The notes beneath the pieces are model-generated. The model did no database searches and was not told the DNA's origin. It saw nothing but the letters and a program-made list of their open reading frames with translations. Below, piece after piece: positions 23,035 to 31,609 of a stretch of DNA of 39,089 bases (within the stretch, counting starts at the first letter, position 1; every line of letters begins with the position of its first letter). The stretch covers positions 1 through 39,089 of the forward strand of contig CAZWGB010000009.1 of the NCBI GenBank assembly GCA_964633465.1, read 5' to 3'. The stretch comes from DTSX01 sp964633465. GTDB lineage: Bacteria; Pseudomonadota; Gammaproteobacteria; Steroidobacterales; UBA11654. A program made the position numbers and the translations under genes.

Positions 23035-25437
23035 ATGATTATATTGAAAAAACATTTTATTCTCGCGTGTGTTTTAAGTTTTTCTCTGACAGCAAATGCT
23101 TTGGAAGATATTCCTGACATCAAGTATGAAAAATTTACTTTACCCAATGGTCTACGAGTGTTGGTGCATGAAGATCATAAAATACCTGTCGTGGCTATCA
23201 ATGTTTGGTATCACGTTGGATCCAAGGACGAGGAACCTGGAAAAACTGGTTTTGCTCATTTGTTTGAACACTTGATGTTTAATGGCACAGAGAATTATAA
23301 CGATGAATACTTTGGTCCTTTTCAGCAGGTAGGTGCTACCGACATGAATGGTACGACTAATAACGACAGAACCAATTATTTTGAGAATGTTCCAACACCC
23401 GCTTTAGAGCTTGCCTTGTGGATGGAATCCGACAGGATGGGTCATCTTCTAGGCGTGGTTGATCAAGCAAGACTGGACAATCAAACGGGTGTCGTCCAAA
23501 ACGAAAAGCGTCAGGGCGAGAACAGACCCTTTGGAAGGGTTTTTCTCCAAGCAGCAGAAGCAACATTTCCTGAAGGTCATCCTTATTCATGGACCACCAT
23601 AGGATCAATGGAGGATTTGAGTGCAGCTACATTGGAAGATGTTCAAAAGTGGTTTAAAACATACTATGGACCCAACAACGCAGTGATTGCTTTGGCTGGC
23701 GATATTGACCTTGAAACCGCAAAGAAACTTGTCAGTAAATATTTTGGAGATATCCCAGCGGGGCCCAGTCCAATCAAGAAAAAGAAATGGGTTGCTAAGA
23801 GGAGTGGGCAAAAGCGAGAGATAATGTATGATCGCGTGCCCAATACAAGGATTTATAAGACCTGGAATACGGCTGAAATTGGTACTCAAGATCACGCACA
23901 GCTGGAATTAATTGCATCCCTTTTATCAGGAGGAAAAAATTCTTACTTGTATCAAAAGTTGGTCTATCAAGATCAATTGGCAACCAGTGTAGAAGCTTTT
24001 TATTACGGCAGAGAAATCGCTGGGCAATTCTGGATTTACGCAGATTTAGCCCGAGGTAGAAGCCTTGAAGAGCTTGAGCATGGTATTGATCAGGTGGTTC
24101 AAGAGTTCATCAAGCGTGGTCCCAATAGCAAGCGCCTGAAGAATGCAAAAACATCGCTTCAGGCTGGATGGATCAAGGGCTTGCAAAGGGTTGGAGGTTT
24201 CGGTGGAAAGTCAGATATTCTGGCCAATGGAGAGATTTATATGGGCGATCCTCATGCCTATAAAAACGTTTTGCAGACAATTCTTAATGCAACTGCGATG
24301 GACCTTAAAAATACCGCAGCAAAATGGTTGTCGGATGGAGAATATATATTAACGGTCATGCCTGAGGAAGAATCCTCTTTAATTGAAACAAAAGTTGATC
24401 GATCCCAGCTTCCATACCCTGATAATTTTCCAAAACTGGACTTGCCTGACATTCAAAGAGCAACATTGAGTAATGGTTTGCAAATTGTTTTGGCAGAACG
24501 GCATGATGTGCCAATGATTAATCTTTCGTTGCAGATGAAAAATGGGCATGCAACAGATCCAATGGATCAAGCAGGCCTTGCTAGTTTTTCCATGTCCATG
24601 TTGACAGAGGGAACCAAGAAATATGATGCGTTGGAACTCAGTGAAAAGCTAGAAGAACTGGGTACAGACCTTTACACAAATACTGGATTGGATTTTTCAA
24701 GCGTTAATTTATCAGCGTTAAAATCCAACTTTATACCGTCGTTAAAAATTTTTAATGAAGTTATTACTGAACCAGCGTTTGAACAGAAAGAGATTGATCG
24801 GAAGAAAATAAGATGGCTCGCAGCCTTAGATCAGACTTTACTCAACCCAAATGGTATAGCCTCCCATGTTATTCCTGGAATTCTTTATGGTACAAATCAC
24901 CCTTATGCAAAGCCTTCCAATGGAGATGGCACAAAGGAATCAATATCATGGAGGATCGAAAGAGAAGATTTAATAACTTATCAACATAGTTATATCAATC
25001 CAAGCAATGCAACCCTTATTGTGGTTGGAGACACAACATTAAAAGATTTGTTGCCAAAACTTGAAGCCGAATTGGGAGACTGGAAGGATCACCCTTTCTA
25101 TCGAAACTCCAATCTAGATTATTCGTTAGCCACATCTTCAAGGGAGCGTAAAGTTTTCCTGATTGACAAACCAGGGGCAATTCAATCTCTTATTGTTGCA
25201 GGGCAATTATTGCCAGGAATTGGCACCGAGGATGAAATTGATATTAGTTTTATGAATGCAGTCATGGGAGGTTCTTTTACCGCAAGGATTAATATGAACT
25301 TACGCGAAGATAAGGGATGGTCTTATGGAGCCCGGAGTCGCTTATCTTCATACAGAGGACCAACACCAAAGCTTGTTTATTACCCCGTCCAAAAAAAAAA
25401 AACGAATAAAAAAAATAAAGAAAATAATATTTTATAA
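23035..25437 (+). CDS. Exported M16 family zinc peptidase, N-terminal part before assembly gap
   Basis: About 800 residues are readable, with a signal peptide (KKHFILACVLSFSLTANA). The first M16 domain has the zinc motif HLFEHLMF (His75, Glu78, His79) and the third ligand Glu157 in VVQNEKRQ, so it is the catalytic half; FGPFQQVGATDMNGTTNNDRTNYFENVP is a hallmark pattern of the family. A second, inactive M16 domain begins near residue 465. Family members such as pitrilysin-like and PqqL-type enzymes degrade peptides in the periplasm. After about residue 785 the sequence turns into poly-A-rich noise with an apparent in-frame stop at 25435-25437, just before the Ns. This stop is almost certainly a sequencing artefact: the real protein continues at 25513. 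Confidence 0.9.
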   Translation: MIILKKHFILACVLSFSLTANALEDIPDIKYEKFTLPNGLRVLVHEDHKIPVVAINVWYHVGSKDEEPGKTGFAHLFEHLMFNGTENYNDEYFGPFQQVGATDMNGTTNNDRTNYFENVPTPALELALWMESDRMGHLLGVVDQARLDNQTGVVQNEKRQGENRPFGRVFLQAAEATFPEGHPYSWTTIGSMEDLSAATLEDVQKWFKTYYGPNNAVIALAGDIDLETAKKLVSKYFGDIPAGPSPIKKKKWVAKRSGQKREIMYDRVPNTRIYKTWNTAEIGTQDHAQLELIASLLSGGKNSYLYQKLVYQDQLATSVEAFYYGREIAGQFWIYADLARGRSLEELEHGIDQVVQEFIKRGPNSKRLKNAKTSLQAGWIKGLQRVGGFGGKSDILANGEIYMGDPHAYKNVLQTILNATAMDLKNTAAKWLSDGEYILTVMPEEESSLIETKVDRSQLPYPDNFPKLDLPDIQRATLSNGLQIVLAERHDVPMINLSLQMKNGHATDPMDQAGLASFSMSMLTEGTKKYDALELSEKLEELGTDLYTNTGLDFSSVNLSALKSNFIPSLKIFNEVITEPAFEQKEIDRKKIRWLAALDQTLLNPNGIASHVIPGILYGTNHPYAKPSNGDGTKESISWRIEREDLITYQHSYINPSNATLIVVGDTTLKDLLPKLEAELGDWKDHPFYRNSNLDYSLATSSRERKVFLIDKPGAIQSLIVAGQLLPGIGTEDEIDISFMNAVMGGSFTARINMNLREDKGWSYGARSRLSSYRGPTPKLVYYPVQKKKTNKKNKENNIL

Positions 25438-25452
25438 AAAAATTAAAATTAG

Positions 25453-25462
25453 NNNNNNNNNN
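25453..25462. other. Assembly gap (10 N) joining redundant contig ends
   Basis: Ten Ns. The 60-80 bases on each side are near-copies of one another (for example GCTTGTTTAT followed by CCC..GTCCAA occurs at about 25371-25391 and again at 25514-25535), and the left copy decays into poly-A runs. The gap therefore joins overlapping, error-rich ends rather than sequence with missing bases in between. Confidence 0.95.
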
Positions 25463-25512
25463 GGCAAGACACCGCCGCAATCTTCCTACGAGAGGACAGA
25501 GGACCAAGACCA

Positions 25513-25911
25513 ATGCTTGTTTATGCCCCTGTCCAAACAGATAAGACGATTCAATCAATTCAGGAAATTATTCGTGAATACAATGAGTACCTTTCGGATC
25601 GGCCTGCAGAAGAGACCGAACTGGAGAAAATTATCAAAGGACGAGCGTTAGCACTGATAGGCGAATTTGAAACCTTTGGTGCATTAATGTCAGGCCTTGC
25701 AAGCATTGTAAAATTCAACCGTCCTGATAATTTCCTGGAAACCCTTCCTCAAAAATACCGAGCGGTTGCAACCAGCAATGTTAATGACACTGCTCAGGTA
25801 TACATCAAACCTGCAGAATGGACTTGGGTAATAATTGGAGACCTAGCTCAGATCGAACAAGGTATTAGGGATTTGAATCTAGGCGATACCGAAGTTTTAA
25901 CATTGGATTGA
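25513..25911 (+). CDS. M16 peptidase, C-terminal part after assembly gap
   Basis: Counting from ATG 25513 (an internal Met, not a real start), 132 residues run MLVYAPVQTDKTIQSI to the end at 25911. MLVYAPVQTDK continues the SSYRGPTPxLVYYPVQ sequence at residue about 771-785 of the part before the gap, and the rest (EIIREYNEYLSDRP, then IIKGRALALIGEFET) is the usual final helical region of an inactive M16 C-terminal domain. Joined, the protein would be about 910 residues. In 25463-25512 the frame is disturbed by what looks like an 8-base stutter, so the junction cannot be read exactly. This is not a separate gene. Confidence 0.85.
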   Translation: MLVYAPVQTDKTIQSIQEIIREYNEYLSDRPAEETELEKIIKGRALALIGEFETFGALMSGLASIVKFNRPDNFLETLPQKYRAVATSNVNDTAQVYIKPAEWTWVIIGDLAQIEQGIRDLNLGDTEVLTLD

Positions 25912-25977
25912 ATGCTCTTTTTCAATATACTGCATGTTCTAATAAGACAGCAGTGTAAGAAATTAGTATTTTGATGG

Positions 25978-26053
25978 GTCCCCATCGTCTAGAGGCCTAG
26001 GACACCGCCCTTTCACGGCGGCAACAGGGGTTCGAATCCCCTTGGGGACGCCA
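25978..26053 (+). tRNA. tRNA-Glu (anticodon UUC)
   Basis: 76 bases including an encoded 3' CCA. The acceptor stem GTCCCCA pairs with TGGGGAC, the T-loop GGTTCGAATCC is at 26030-26040, and the anticodon loop CTTTCAC places TTC at 26012-26014. It is nearly identical to the E. coli tRNA-Glu sequence. It stands alone, without an adjacent rRNA or other tRNA, between the M16 gene and a DoxX gene. Confidence 0.97.
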
Positions 26054-26081
26054 TAGGTAATTTCTTGATAAAATACTCTTT

Positions 26082-26528
26082 ATGAAAAAGTTAAATGATT
26101 TTCTTGAGCAACTAGCCTCTCCCTTAAAAAGGTTTTCCAATTGTTTTTTGAGGATAGGCCTTGGCGTTTCCTTCTTTCTTCATGGGTATGGGAAAATTCC
26201 TATACAACAGGGTTTTATTGATTGGCTATCCTCAAAAGGGATTCCATTTGCCGAAACCACTGCTCACCTTATTGCATGGGGTGAAATGATATCAGGCATT
26301 GGTATTTTGTTTGGTGGCTTAATTGGAATAAAAGCTGCTGTAGCTGGAAATTCAATCACGAGATTATCAGGTGGAGCAGTAATGATTATAATGATTGGGG
26401 CTCTGCTTACAGCGCACTCTAATTGGGGTATTTTCTTTGGAGAAAGTGGATCTGTTCTATTTGCCAGTGAACAATTGTTTCTATTATTGGTGGGTACTTA
26501 TTTTGCAATTAAAGGAAATGATAGTTAA
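26082..26528 (+). CDS. DoxX family membrane protein
   Basis: 148 residues with four hydrophobic spans. The first span region carries RIGLGVSFFLHGYGKI (about 25-40) and the second FAETTAHLIAWGEMISGIGILFGG (about 55-78), the DoxX pattern where a small-residue-rich helix with a G-E motif follows the loop. DoxX/SURF-type proteins are membrane subunits linked to redox enzymes, quinones or stress responses; the partner cannot be inferred. It lies 28 bases after tRNA-Glu. Confidence 0.8.
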   Translation: MKKLNDFLEQLASPLKRFSNCFLRIGLGVSFFLHGYGKIPIQQGFIDWLSSKGIPFAETTAHLIAWGEMISGIGILFGGLIGIKAAVAGNSITRLSGGAVMIIMIGALLTAHSNWGIFFGESGSVLFASEQLFLLLVGTYFAIKGNDS

Positions 26529-26554
26529 TACGAGAAGCTATTTTTAAAGAAAAA

Positions 26555-28042
26555 ATGAAAATACTATTTTGCCAACATAATGTCACTATAAAAGAACGAG
26601 ATAAGCTTGTTCACCGTCCAACCATTGATTTACCTCTAGGCATTCTATACATGGCCTCATATTTAAGGGGGAAAAATTGGCCGGGAAAAATTGAGATTTA
26701 CGATGCTAGACTCAGTGGATTGGTTAATAAACTTCCAAATGGTGACTTAGTTTTTGGTGATCTGGATGATGCGATCGAAAACAATATTAAAGAGTCAAAC
26801 CCAGATATTATTGCAATTTCTAACATGTTTTCATGGCAAGTAACTAATGCTTTTGAAATGGCTAAAATTGCAAAGAAAGCATGTCGAAATTCAATTGTAG
26901 TAATTGGAGGACCTCATGCTTCGTCGTTTCCAGAGGAAACATTGAATGAAGATTGCATAGATTATGTTGTTATGGGTGAAGGCGAAGAACGTATATACAA
27001 TCTCCTGACCACATTAGAAAGAGGTGAAGAAGTCAGTATCCAAGGTGTTCTGGGAAAAATCGAGGACAAAGAACTATTGAGAAGCAATAAAAAAGCACCG
27101 ATTACTTACATAGCTAATTTAGATGAACTGCCTCACCCAGCCTACGATATGGTGGATGTGGATAGGTACTTGGAATTATCTAGAAAAGGATTTTCACCAC
27201 GCCCCTTTGAAAAGGGAGAAAGAGCCTTTACTTTGCTAACAAGTCGTGGGTGTCCTCACAAATGTGTCTTTTGCTCAATTCAAGCAACAATGGGCTATAA
27301 ATGGCGATATCATTCACCAGAAAATATTCAAGAACACATAGATCTTATTAGAAAGGAATATGGATGTGATTATCTACATTTCGAAGATGATAATTTTACA
27401 CATGACCCAAAAAGATTTGATGAAATCATTGAGATGTTGGTGCAACGAAAGGATGAAATAAAATGGGATACACCTAATGGGATTAGGGGCGATACATGGA
27501 CTTTTGAAAGGGTGAAAAAAAGTAAAGAATCAGGATGTCAGTATCTAACAGTGGCTATAGAGTCAGCTGTTCAGAGTGTGATTGATAAAGTAGTAAAGAA
27601 GAAGCTGGATTTAGATTCAGTCATAGAGCTAATGCAATATTGTCAAGATGCTGATCTACGTCTTAATGCTTTTTATATAATTGGTCTACCTGGTGAAACG
27701 AAAAATGACATTATGTATACATTGAATTATGCATTAAATTGCTATGATAAGTATGATGTTCTCCCAGTTGTAAATTTAGCCAAGGTTCTTCCGGGCACTG
27801 AACTTTATGACAATACTATGGATAATCATCTGTATACAGACAAACTAGAATTTAAACCAAACGAGATAACGACAGAAGAATTTGACCCACAATGGATTAC
27901 TGAACAGTATGCTTGGTTTCGAAGGCAGTTAAATAAAATCAGGATTATAAAATCTCTTAAATCTCCTAGAGAATTAAGAAGATCTTTTGAAATATTTTTT
28001 GATAAGTTGAATGATAAAATGGCTCTACATAGAATTAACTAG
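26555..28042 (+). CDS. B12-binding-domain radical SAM protein
   Basis: 495 residues. An N-terminal Rossmann-like B12-binding domain includes VVIGGPHASSFPEETL and VVMGEGEE (about 116-146), the usual signature; there is no D-x-H-x-x-G loop, so B12, if bound, would lack the lower His ligand, as in many family members. The radical SAM domain has SRGCPHKCVFC (Cys233, Cys237, Cys240) for the 4Fe-4S cluster, then LHFEDDNFTHDPKRF and AFYIIGLPGETKNDI. It would generate a 5'-deoxyadenosyl radical and may methylate or rearrange a small molecule or lipid. Product unknown. Gene is AT-rich, stands with a 26-base gap from DoxX and a poor ribosome binding site, and has no obvious biosynthetic partners. Confidence 0.85.
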   Translation: MKILFCQHNVTIKERDKLVHRPTIDLPLGILYMASYLRGKNWPGKIEIYDARLSGLVNKLPNGDLVFGDLDDAIENNIKESNPDIIAISNMFSWQVTNAFEMAKIAKKACRNSIVVIGGPHASSFPEETLNEDCIDYVVMGEGEERIYNLLTTLERGEEVSIQGVLGKIEDKELLRSNKKAPITYIANLDELPHPAYDMVDVDRYLELSRKGFSPRPFEKGERAFTLLTSRGCPHKCVFCSIQATMGYKWRYHSPENIQEHIDLIRKEYGCDYLHFEDDNFTHDPKRFDEIIEMLVQRKDEIKWDTPNGIRGDTWTFERVKKSKESGCQYLTVAIESAVQSVIDKVVKKKLDLDSVIELMQYCQDADLRLNAFYIIGLPGETKNDIMYTLNYALNCYDKYDVLPVVNLAKVLPGTELYDNTMDNHLYTDKLEFKPNEITTEEFDPQWITEQYAWFRRQLNKIRIIKSLKSPRELRRSFEIFFDKLNDKMALHRIN

Positions 28043-28088
28043 AGGTCTTTGCTAACTAAGCAGTATTTTCCACCATAGTAAAATTACT

Positions 28089-29090
28089 TTGATAGAATCA
28101 CATCAATTTTCCATTTCTGTAGCCCCAATGATGGGCCAAACAGACCGACATTTCAGGTACCTGGTAGATCTGTTGGCGCCTGATCTTAAGCTCTACGCTC
28201 CTATGATTCATGCAGATGCCATTGTCTATGCTTCTGAGAAATTTTTGCATCAAGAAAACAATAACCGAAAGGCTGTTGGTATCCAGATTGCAGGCAATGA
28301 TCCATCCATTATGACTGATGCAGCTAAAATAATTTCTAAATACAATTACAACGAAATTAACCTAAACATAGGATGCCCAAGTCTACGCGTGCAGAGTTGC
28401 AATGCGGGTGTTGCATTGATGCAAGACCCTTGTCTTGTGGCTAATTGTGTCCGTGCTATCAGAGATAAAGTGGATCTACCATTGTCTATTAAAACCAGAA
28501 TAGGTGTTGATGATAAGGACGATTATCATTTCTTATCCAATTTTGTAGCTGAAACATCTGATGCAGGTTGCCAGGTCTTTATGATTCATGCTAGAAAAGC
28601 ATTTTTGCAGGAATTGAATCCAAAACAAAACAGGACCATTCCACCAATCGACTATGAGAAGGTTTATCGACTTAAAGATGATTTTGGTAATCTAAGGATC
28701 ATCATCAATGGGGAAATCAACACTATTGAACAAATTGAGCAACATTTAGTGCATTTGGATGGGGTTATGATTGGCAGAAAAGCTTACAAAGACCCTTTGT
28801 TTCTTGCTGAGATCCAGCAACATTTCTTCTCCACAAAAGCCACCTCAGATCTTTCACTGTCTCAATTTCATATCATCAAGGCAATGATTGATTACACCAA
28901 AAATCAAATAGGAAATGGCATTAACCTTCACTTGATGACCAGGCATATGGCTCAATTGTTCAGGGGATTGAGAGGTGCTAAAGAGTGGCGAAATCTAATT
29001 GGTCAGAACCAGCACAAAAGCAATACTGCCATTGCATTTTTGGATGAATTACTTTGTTATGTTGAGCGTTATGAAGAAAGTTTATGTTGA
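28089..29090 (+). CDS. dusA: tRNA-dihydrouridine synthase A
   Basis: 333 residues. Reduces uridine to dihydrouridine in the D-loop of tRNA, using FMN and NADPH. SVAPMMGQTDRHFR (10-23), the LNIGCPSLRVQ motif with the catalytic Cys96, KTRIGVDDKDDY (about 139-150), MIHARKAFLQELNPKQNR and GVMIGRKAY are characteristic of DusA rather than DusB/C. The frame has no ATG before residue 14; TTG at 28089 is the best start, and the N-terminus ESHQFSISVAPMMG then has the right length. Convergent with pckG, with only 2 bases between the stops. Confidence 0.9.
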   Translation: MIESHQFSISVAPMMGQTDRHFRYLVDLLAPDLKLYAPMIHADAIVYASEKFLHQENNNRKAVGIQIAGNDPSIMTDAAKIISKYNYNEINLNIGCPSLRVQSCNAGVALMQDPCLVANCVRAIRDKVDLPLSIKTRIGVDDKDDYHFLSNFVAETSDAGCQVFMIHARKAFLQELNPKQNRTIPPIDYEKVYRLKDDFGNLRIIINGEINTIEQIEQHLVHLDGVMIGRKAYKDPLFLAEIQQHFFSTKATSDLSLSQFHIIKAMIDYTKNQIGNGINLHLMTRHMAQLFRGLRGAKEWRNLIGQNQHKSNTAIAFLDELLCYVERYEESLC

Positions 29091-29092
29091 AT

Positions 29093-30841
29093 TTACTTCT
29101 TGTTCAGGGAATCCACGACTTTTGCATGCTCATTGAGTAGTTGACTGGGGAGTCGTTCCCCAAATTCACTGAAGTATTCTTTAATTGCATCCATTTCAAC
29201 CAGCCATTGATCCGGATCAATGGCAAACAGAGCATTCAAATTCTCCTCTGCAATATCCAATCCTGAGGTATCAATGTCTTTTTTAAATGGTACATAACCG
29301 ATGGGTGTTTCCTCAGCATCAATTTGATTTTGACATCGTTGAATAATCCAATCCAAGACCCTCAGATTTTCTCCAAAGCCCGGCCAGAGAAAGCCTTGAT
29401 CATTTTTTCTAAACCAGTTGACGTGAAAAATTTTAGGCAAATTTTGCGATTGCTCAGAGAAACTGAACCAGTGGCGCCAATAATCGGCAAAATTATAACC
29501 ACAGAAGGGCTTCATTGCCATTGGGTCTCTTCTGACAATGCCCACATCTCCAGCTGCGGCTGCAGTCGTTTCCGAACCTACGCTGGCTCCGATCAAAACA
29601 CCATGATTCCAATCTTTGGCTTCATAAATCAAGGGTGCCAATTCGCTTCTTCTGCCACCAAAGACAATAGCACAGATGGGTACACCAGAAGGCGAATCTG
29701 CCAATTCTGAGTATCCTGGGTTGTTTTTCGCAGAAACGGTAAACCTGGAATTGGGGTGGGCACAGTCTTGATTGGAATCAGAAGTGTAATCATCACCTTT
29801 CCAGTCTTTGATTGGATTACCTTCCAACTTTCCTTCCCACCAAGGTTCATTGTTATCGGTTACGCCGACGTTGGTATAAATTGCATCTCTTTTGAGGGTT
29901 TCATAAGCATTTTGATTGGTATCTTGGTTGGTACCTGGAACCACCCCAAAATAGCCTGCTTCTGGATTAATTGCCCAAAATCTACCGGTTTTATCCATAT
30001 GCAGCCAGGCAATGTCATCGCCAATGGTTTTGACTTTCCATCCAGGGTAAGTATCAGGGGGTATCAGCATCGCAAGATTTGTTTTTCCACAAGCAGATGG
30101 GAAAGCAGCAGCGATGTAGAACTTATCTCCTTCAGAGTTTTCAATTTCGACAATCAACATGTGTTCGGCGAGCCATTTTTCCTTTAAGGCCTGCCAACTG
30201 GCTATTCTTAAAGCATGACATTTTTTTCCCAATAGGGCATTGCCACCATAGCCTGAGCCAATGCTGCGAATGGTTAGTTCTTCGGGGAAATGCATGATGA
30301 AACGTTTTTCTGGATTCAGGTCTCCGATGGAGTGTATTCCTTTAACAAACTTATTTTCATTCTCTATTCTTTGTAGGGCTTTTTTTCCCATTCGGGTCAT
30401 TAGGAACATATTTGCCACCACATATGGGCTATCCGTAATTTCCACTCCACAGCGTGAATAAACCGAATCTATTGGACCCATACAATATGGAATAATATAC
30501 ATCGTTCTACCCGACATGCAGTCTTTGAATAGATTGTCCAGTTTGCTGTGTGCCTCATCTGGATCCATCCAATTATTGTTTGGCCCCGCATCCTCCTGCT
30601 TCGAAGTACATATAAATGTCAAGTGCTCGACTCTAGCGACATCTGTCTGATCCGATCGGTGCAGATAACAATTAGGAAAAGTTTCATGATTGAGTTTCAG
30701 CAAATCTCCAGAATCCAGCATTTGAACAATGAAGTTTTGATACTCTTGGTTGCTTCCATCACACCAATGAACTTCTGTTGGACTGGTTAGCTGTGCTACT
30801 TGATCAACCCAATTTTGCAACTCTTTATTGGCCGTATTCAT
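29093..30841 (-). CDS. pckG: GTP-dependent phosphoenolpyruvate carboxykinase
   Basis: 582 residues, slightly shorter than many bacterial homologues. Converts oxaloacetate and GTP to PEP, GDP and CO2 in gluconeogenesis. Hallmarks: DVARVEH (Arg70 region, substrate), GSGYGGNALLGKKC (195-208), AFPSACGKTNLAML (246-259; P-loop with active-site Cys251), a GDDIAWL kinase-2 segment and NPEAGYFGVVPGTN. The PSACGKTN sequence and FxPSxCGKTxLAM pattern identify the GTP-type enzyme, not the ATP-type PckA. Divergent from tsaB with 99 bases between starts; a TATAAT on the minus strand (30876-30871) may be its -10 box, but a clear -35 is not visible. Confidence 0.95.
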   Translation of the reverse strand: MNTANKELQNWVDQVAQLTSPTEVHWCDGSNQEYQNFIVQMLDSGDLLKLNHETFPNCYLHRSDQTDVARVEHLTFICTSKQEDAGPNNNWMDPDEAHSKLDNLFKDCMSGRTMYIIPYCMGPIDSVYSRCGVEITDSPYVVANMFLMTRMGKKALQRIENENKFVKGIHSIGDLNPEKRFIMHFPEELTIRSIGSGYGGNALLGKKCHALRIASWQALKEKWLAEHMLIVEIENSEGDKFYIAAAFPSACGKTNLAMLIPPDTYPGWKVKTIGDDIAWLHMDKTGRFWAINPEAGYFGVVPGTNQDTNQNAYETLKRDAIYTNVGVTDNNEPWWEGKLEGNPIKDWKGDDYTSDSNQDCAHPNSRFTVSAKNNPGYSELADSPSGVPICAIVFGGRRSELAPLIYEAKDWNHGVLIGASVGSETTAAAAGDVGIVRRDPMAMKPFCGYNFADYWRHWFSFSEQSQNLPKIFHVNWFRKNDQGFLWPGFGENLRVLDWIIQRCQNQIDAEETPIGYVPFKKDIDTSGLDIAEENLNALFAIDPDQWLVEMDAIKEYFSEFGERLPSQLLNEHAKVVDSLNKK

Positions 30842-30940
30842 ATAATTTACTCTAGTCGCAGGGGAAGTTTATTATATCTATGTTTATTATTGGGGCATTA
30901 ATTTATTGTTTCTTCTTGCATCCAATCAACACAGCTGTAT

Positions 30941-31609
30941 ATGACTAAATGTATTGCAATTGATACCTCGACCAACAGGTTTACACTTGCCGCTATGAAT
31001 GGCAGAGAGTTGTATGAGTTTAATCAAGAGAATTGTATTGATCATGCACAAGATATTTATAGGAATATCAATAACATATTGACTGATTCAAGATTGAAGT
31101 TAAAAGATCTAGATTTCGTTGCTTTCGGTTCCGGACCGGGCCGCTTCACTGGATTGAGAATTGCAGCCAGTGCAACCCAAGCAATAACCTACACGCATCA
31201 AATATCGGTTTGCAGTGTTTCCAGTCTGTCAACCATTGCGCAACTTGCTTCAGAAAACCATTCTAAAGATAAAATTGCAGTGGCCATGGATGCAGGAAGG
31301 AAACAAATATATTTCGGATGTTATCAGACATCAAAAGACGGTTTGGTGCAACCAATATTCCCAGACAGCCTGATTGATGTGGATTCATTTCATTTCTCTG
31401 AAGCAAACTTCTTTGGTGTTGGAAGGGGCTGGAAGGAATATACAAACATGAAGGCGCAATGTTCTGTCGAATTTATTGAAGATTCAGAAGAAATATTACC
31501 TGATGCAAAAACTATGATAAAACTAGCAATGAGGGATTTTAAATCAGGTAAAGCTCTAGAAGCATTTGAGGCTTTACCCAACTACCTCAGGGATCAAATA
31601 GCAGATTGA
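30941..31609 (+). CDS. tsaB: tRNA threonylcarbamoyladenosine biosynthesis protein TsaB
   Basis: 222 residues. TsaB partners TsaD and TsaE in adding threonylcarbamoyl to A37 of ANN-decoding tRNAs. The ASKHA-fold N-terminus IAIDTSTNRFTLAA, the segment FGSGPGRFTGLRIAASATQAI (about 66-86) and the mid-protein VAMDAGRKQIYFGCYQ are TsaB hallmarks. ATG at 30941 gives an N-terminus beginning TKCIAIDTST, as expected. Its stop overlaps the start of dsbB. Confidence 0.92.
   Translation: MTKCIAIDTSTNRFTLAAMNGRELYEFNQENCIDHAQDIYRNINNILTDSRLKLKDLDFVAFGSGPGRFTGLRIAASATQAITYTHQISVCSVSSLSTIAQLASENHSKDKIAVAMDAGRKQIYFGCYQTSKDGLVQPIFPDSLIDVDSFHFSEANFFGVGRGWKEYTNMKAQCSVEFIEDSEEILPDAKTMIKLAMRDFKSGKALEAFEALPNYLRDQIAD

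Noticed and set aside
25385..25452. Lysine-rich, poly-A-like low-complexity C-terminus of the M16 peptidase
   Set aside because: The bases before it match the sequence after the Ns, and the run of A with the stop is explained by quality decay at a contig end, not by biology.
25289..25558. Minus-strand frame crossing the N gap
   Set aside because: It spans the artefact and repeats its own sequence because the flanks are duplicated; no family resemblance.
25978..26082. tRNA-Glu as an attachment site for an integrated element
   Set aside because: No repeat of the tRNA 3' end was seen elsewhere, and no integrase is present in the window.
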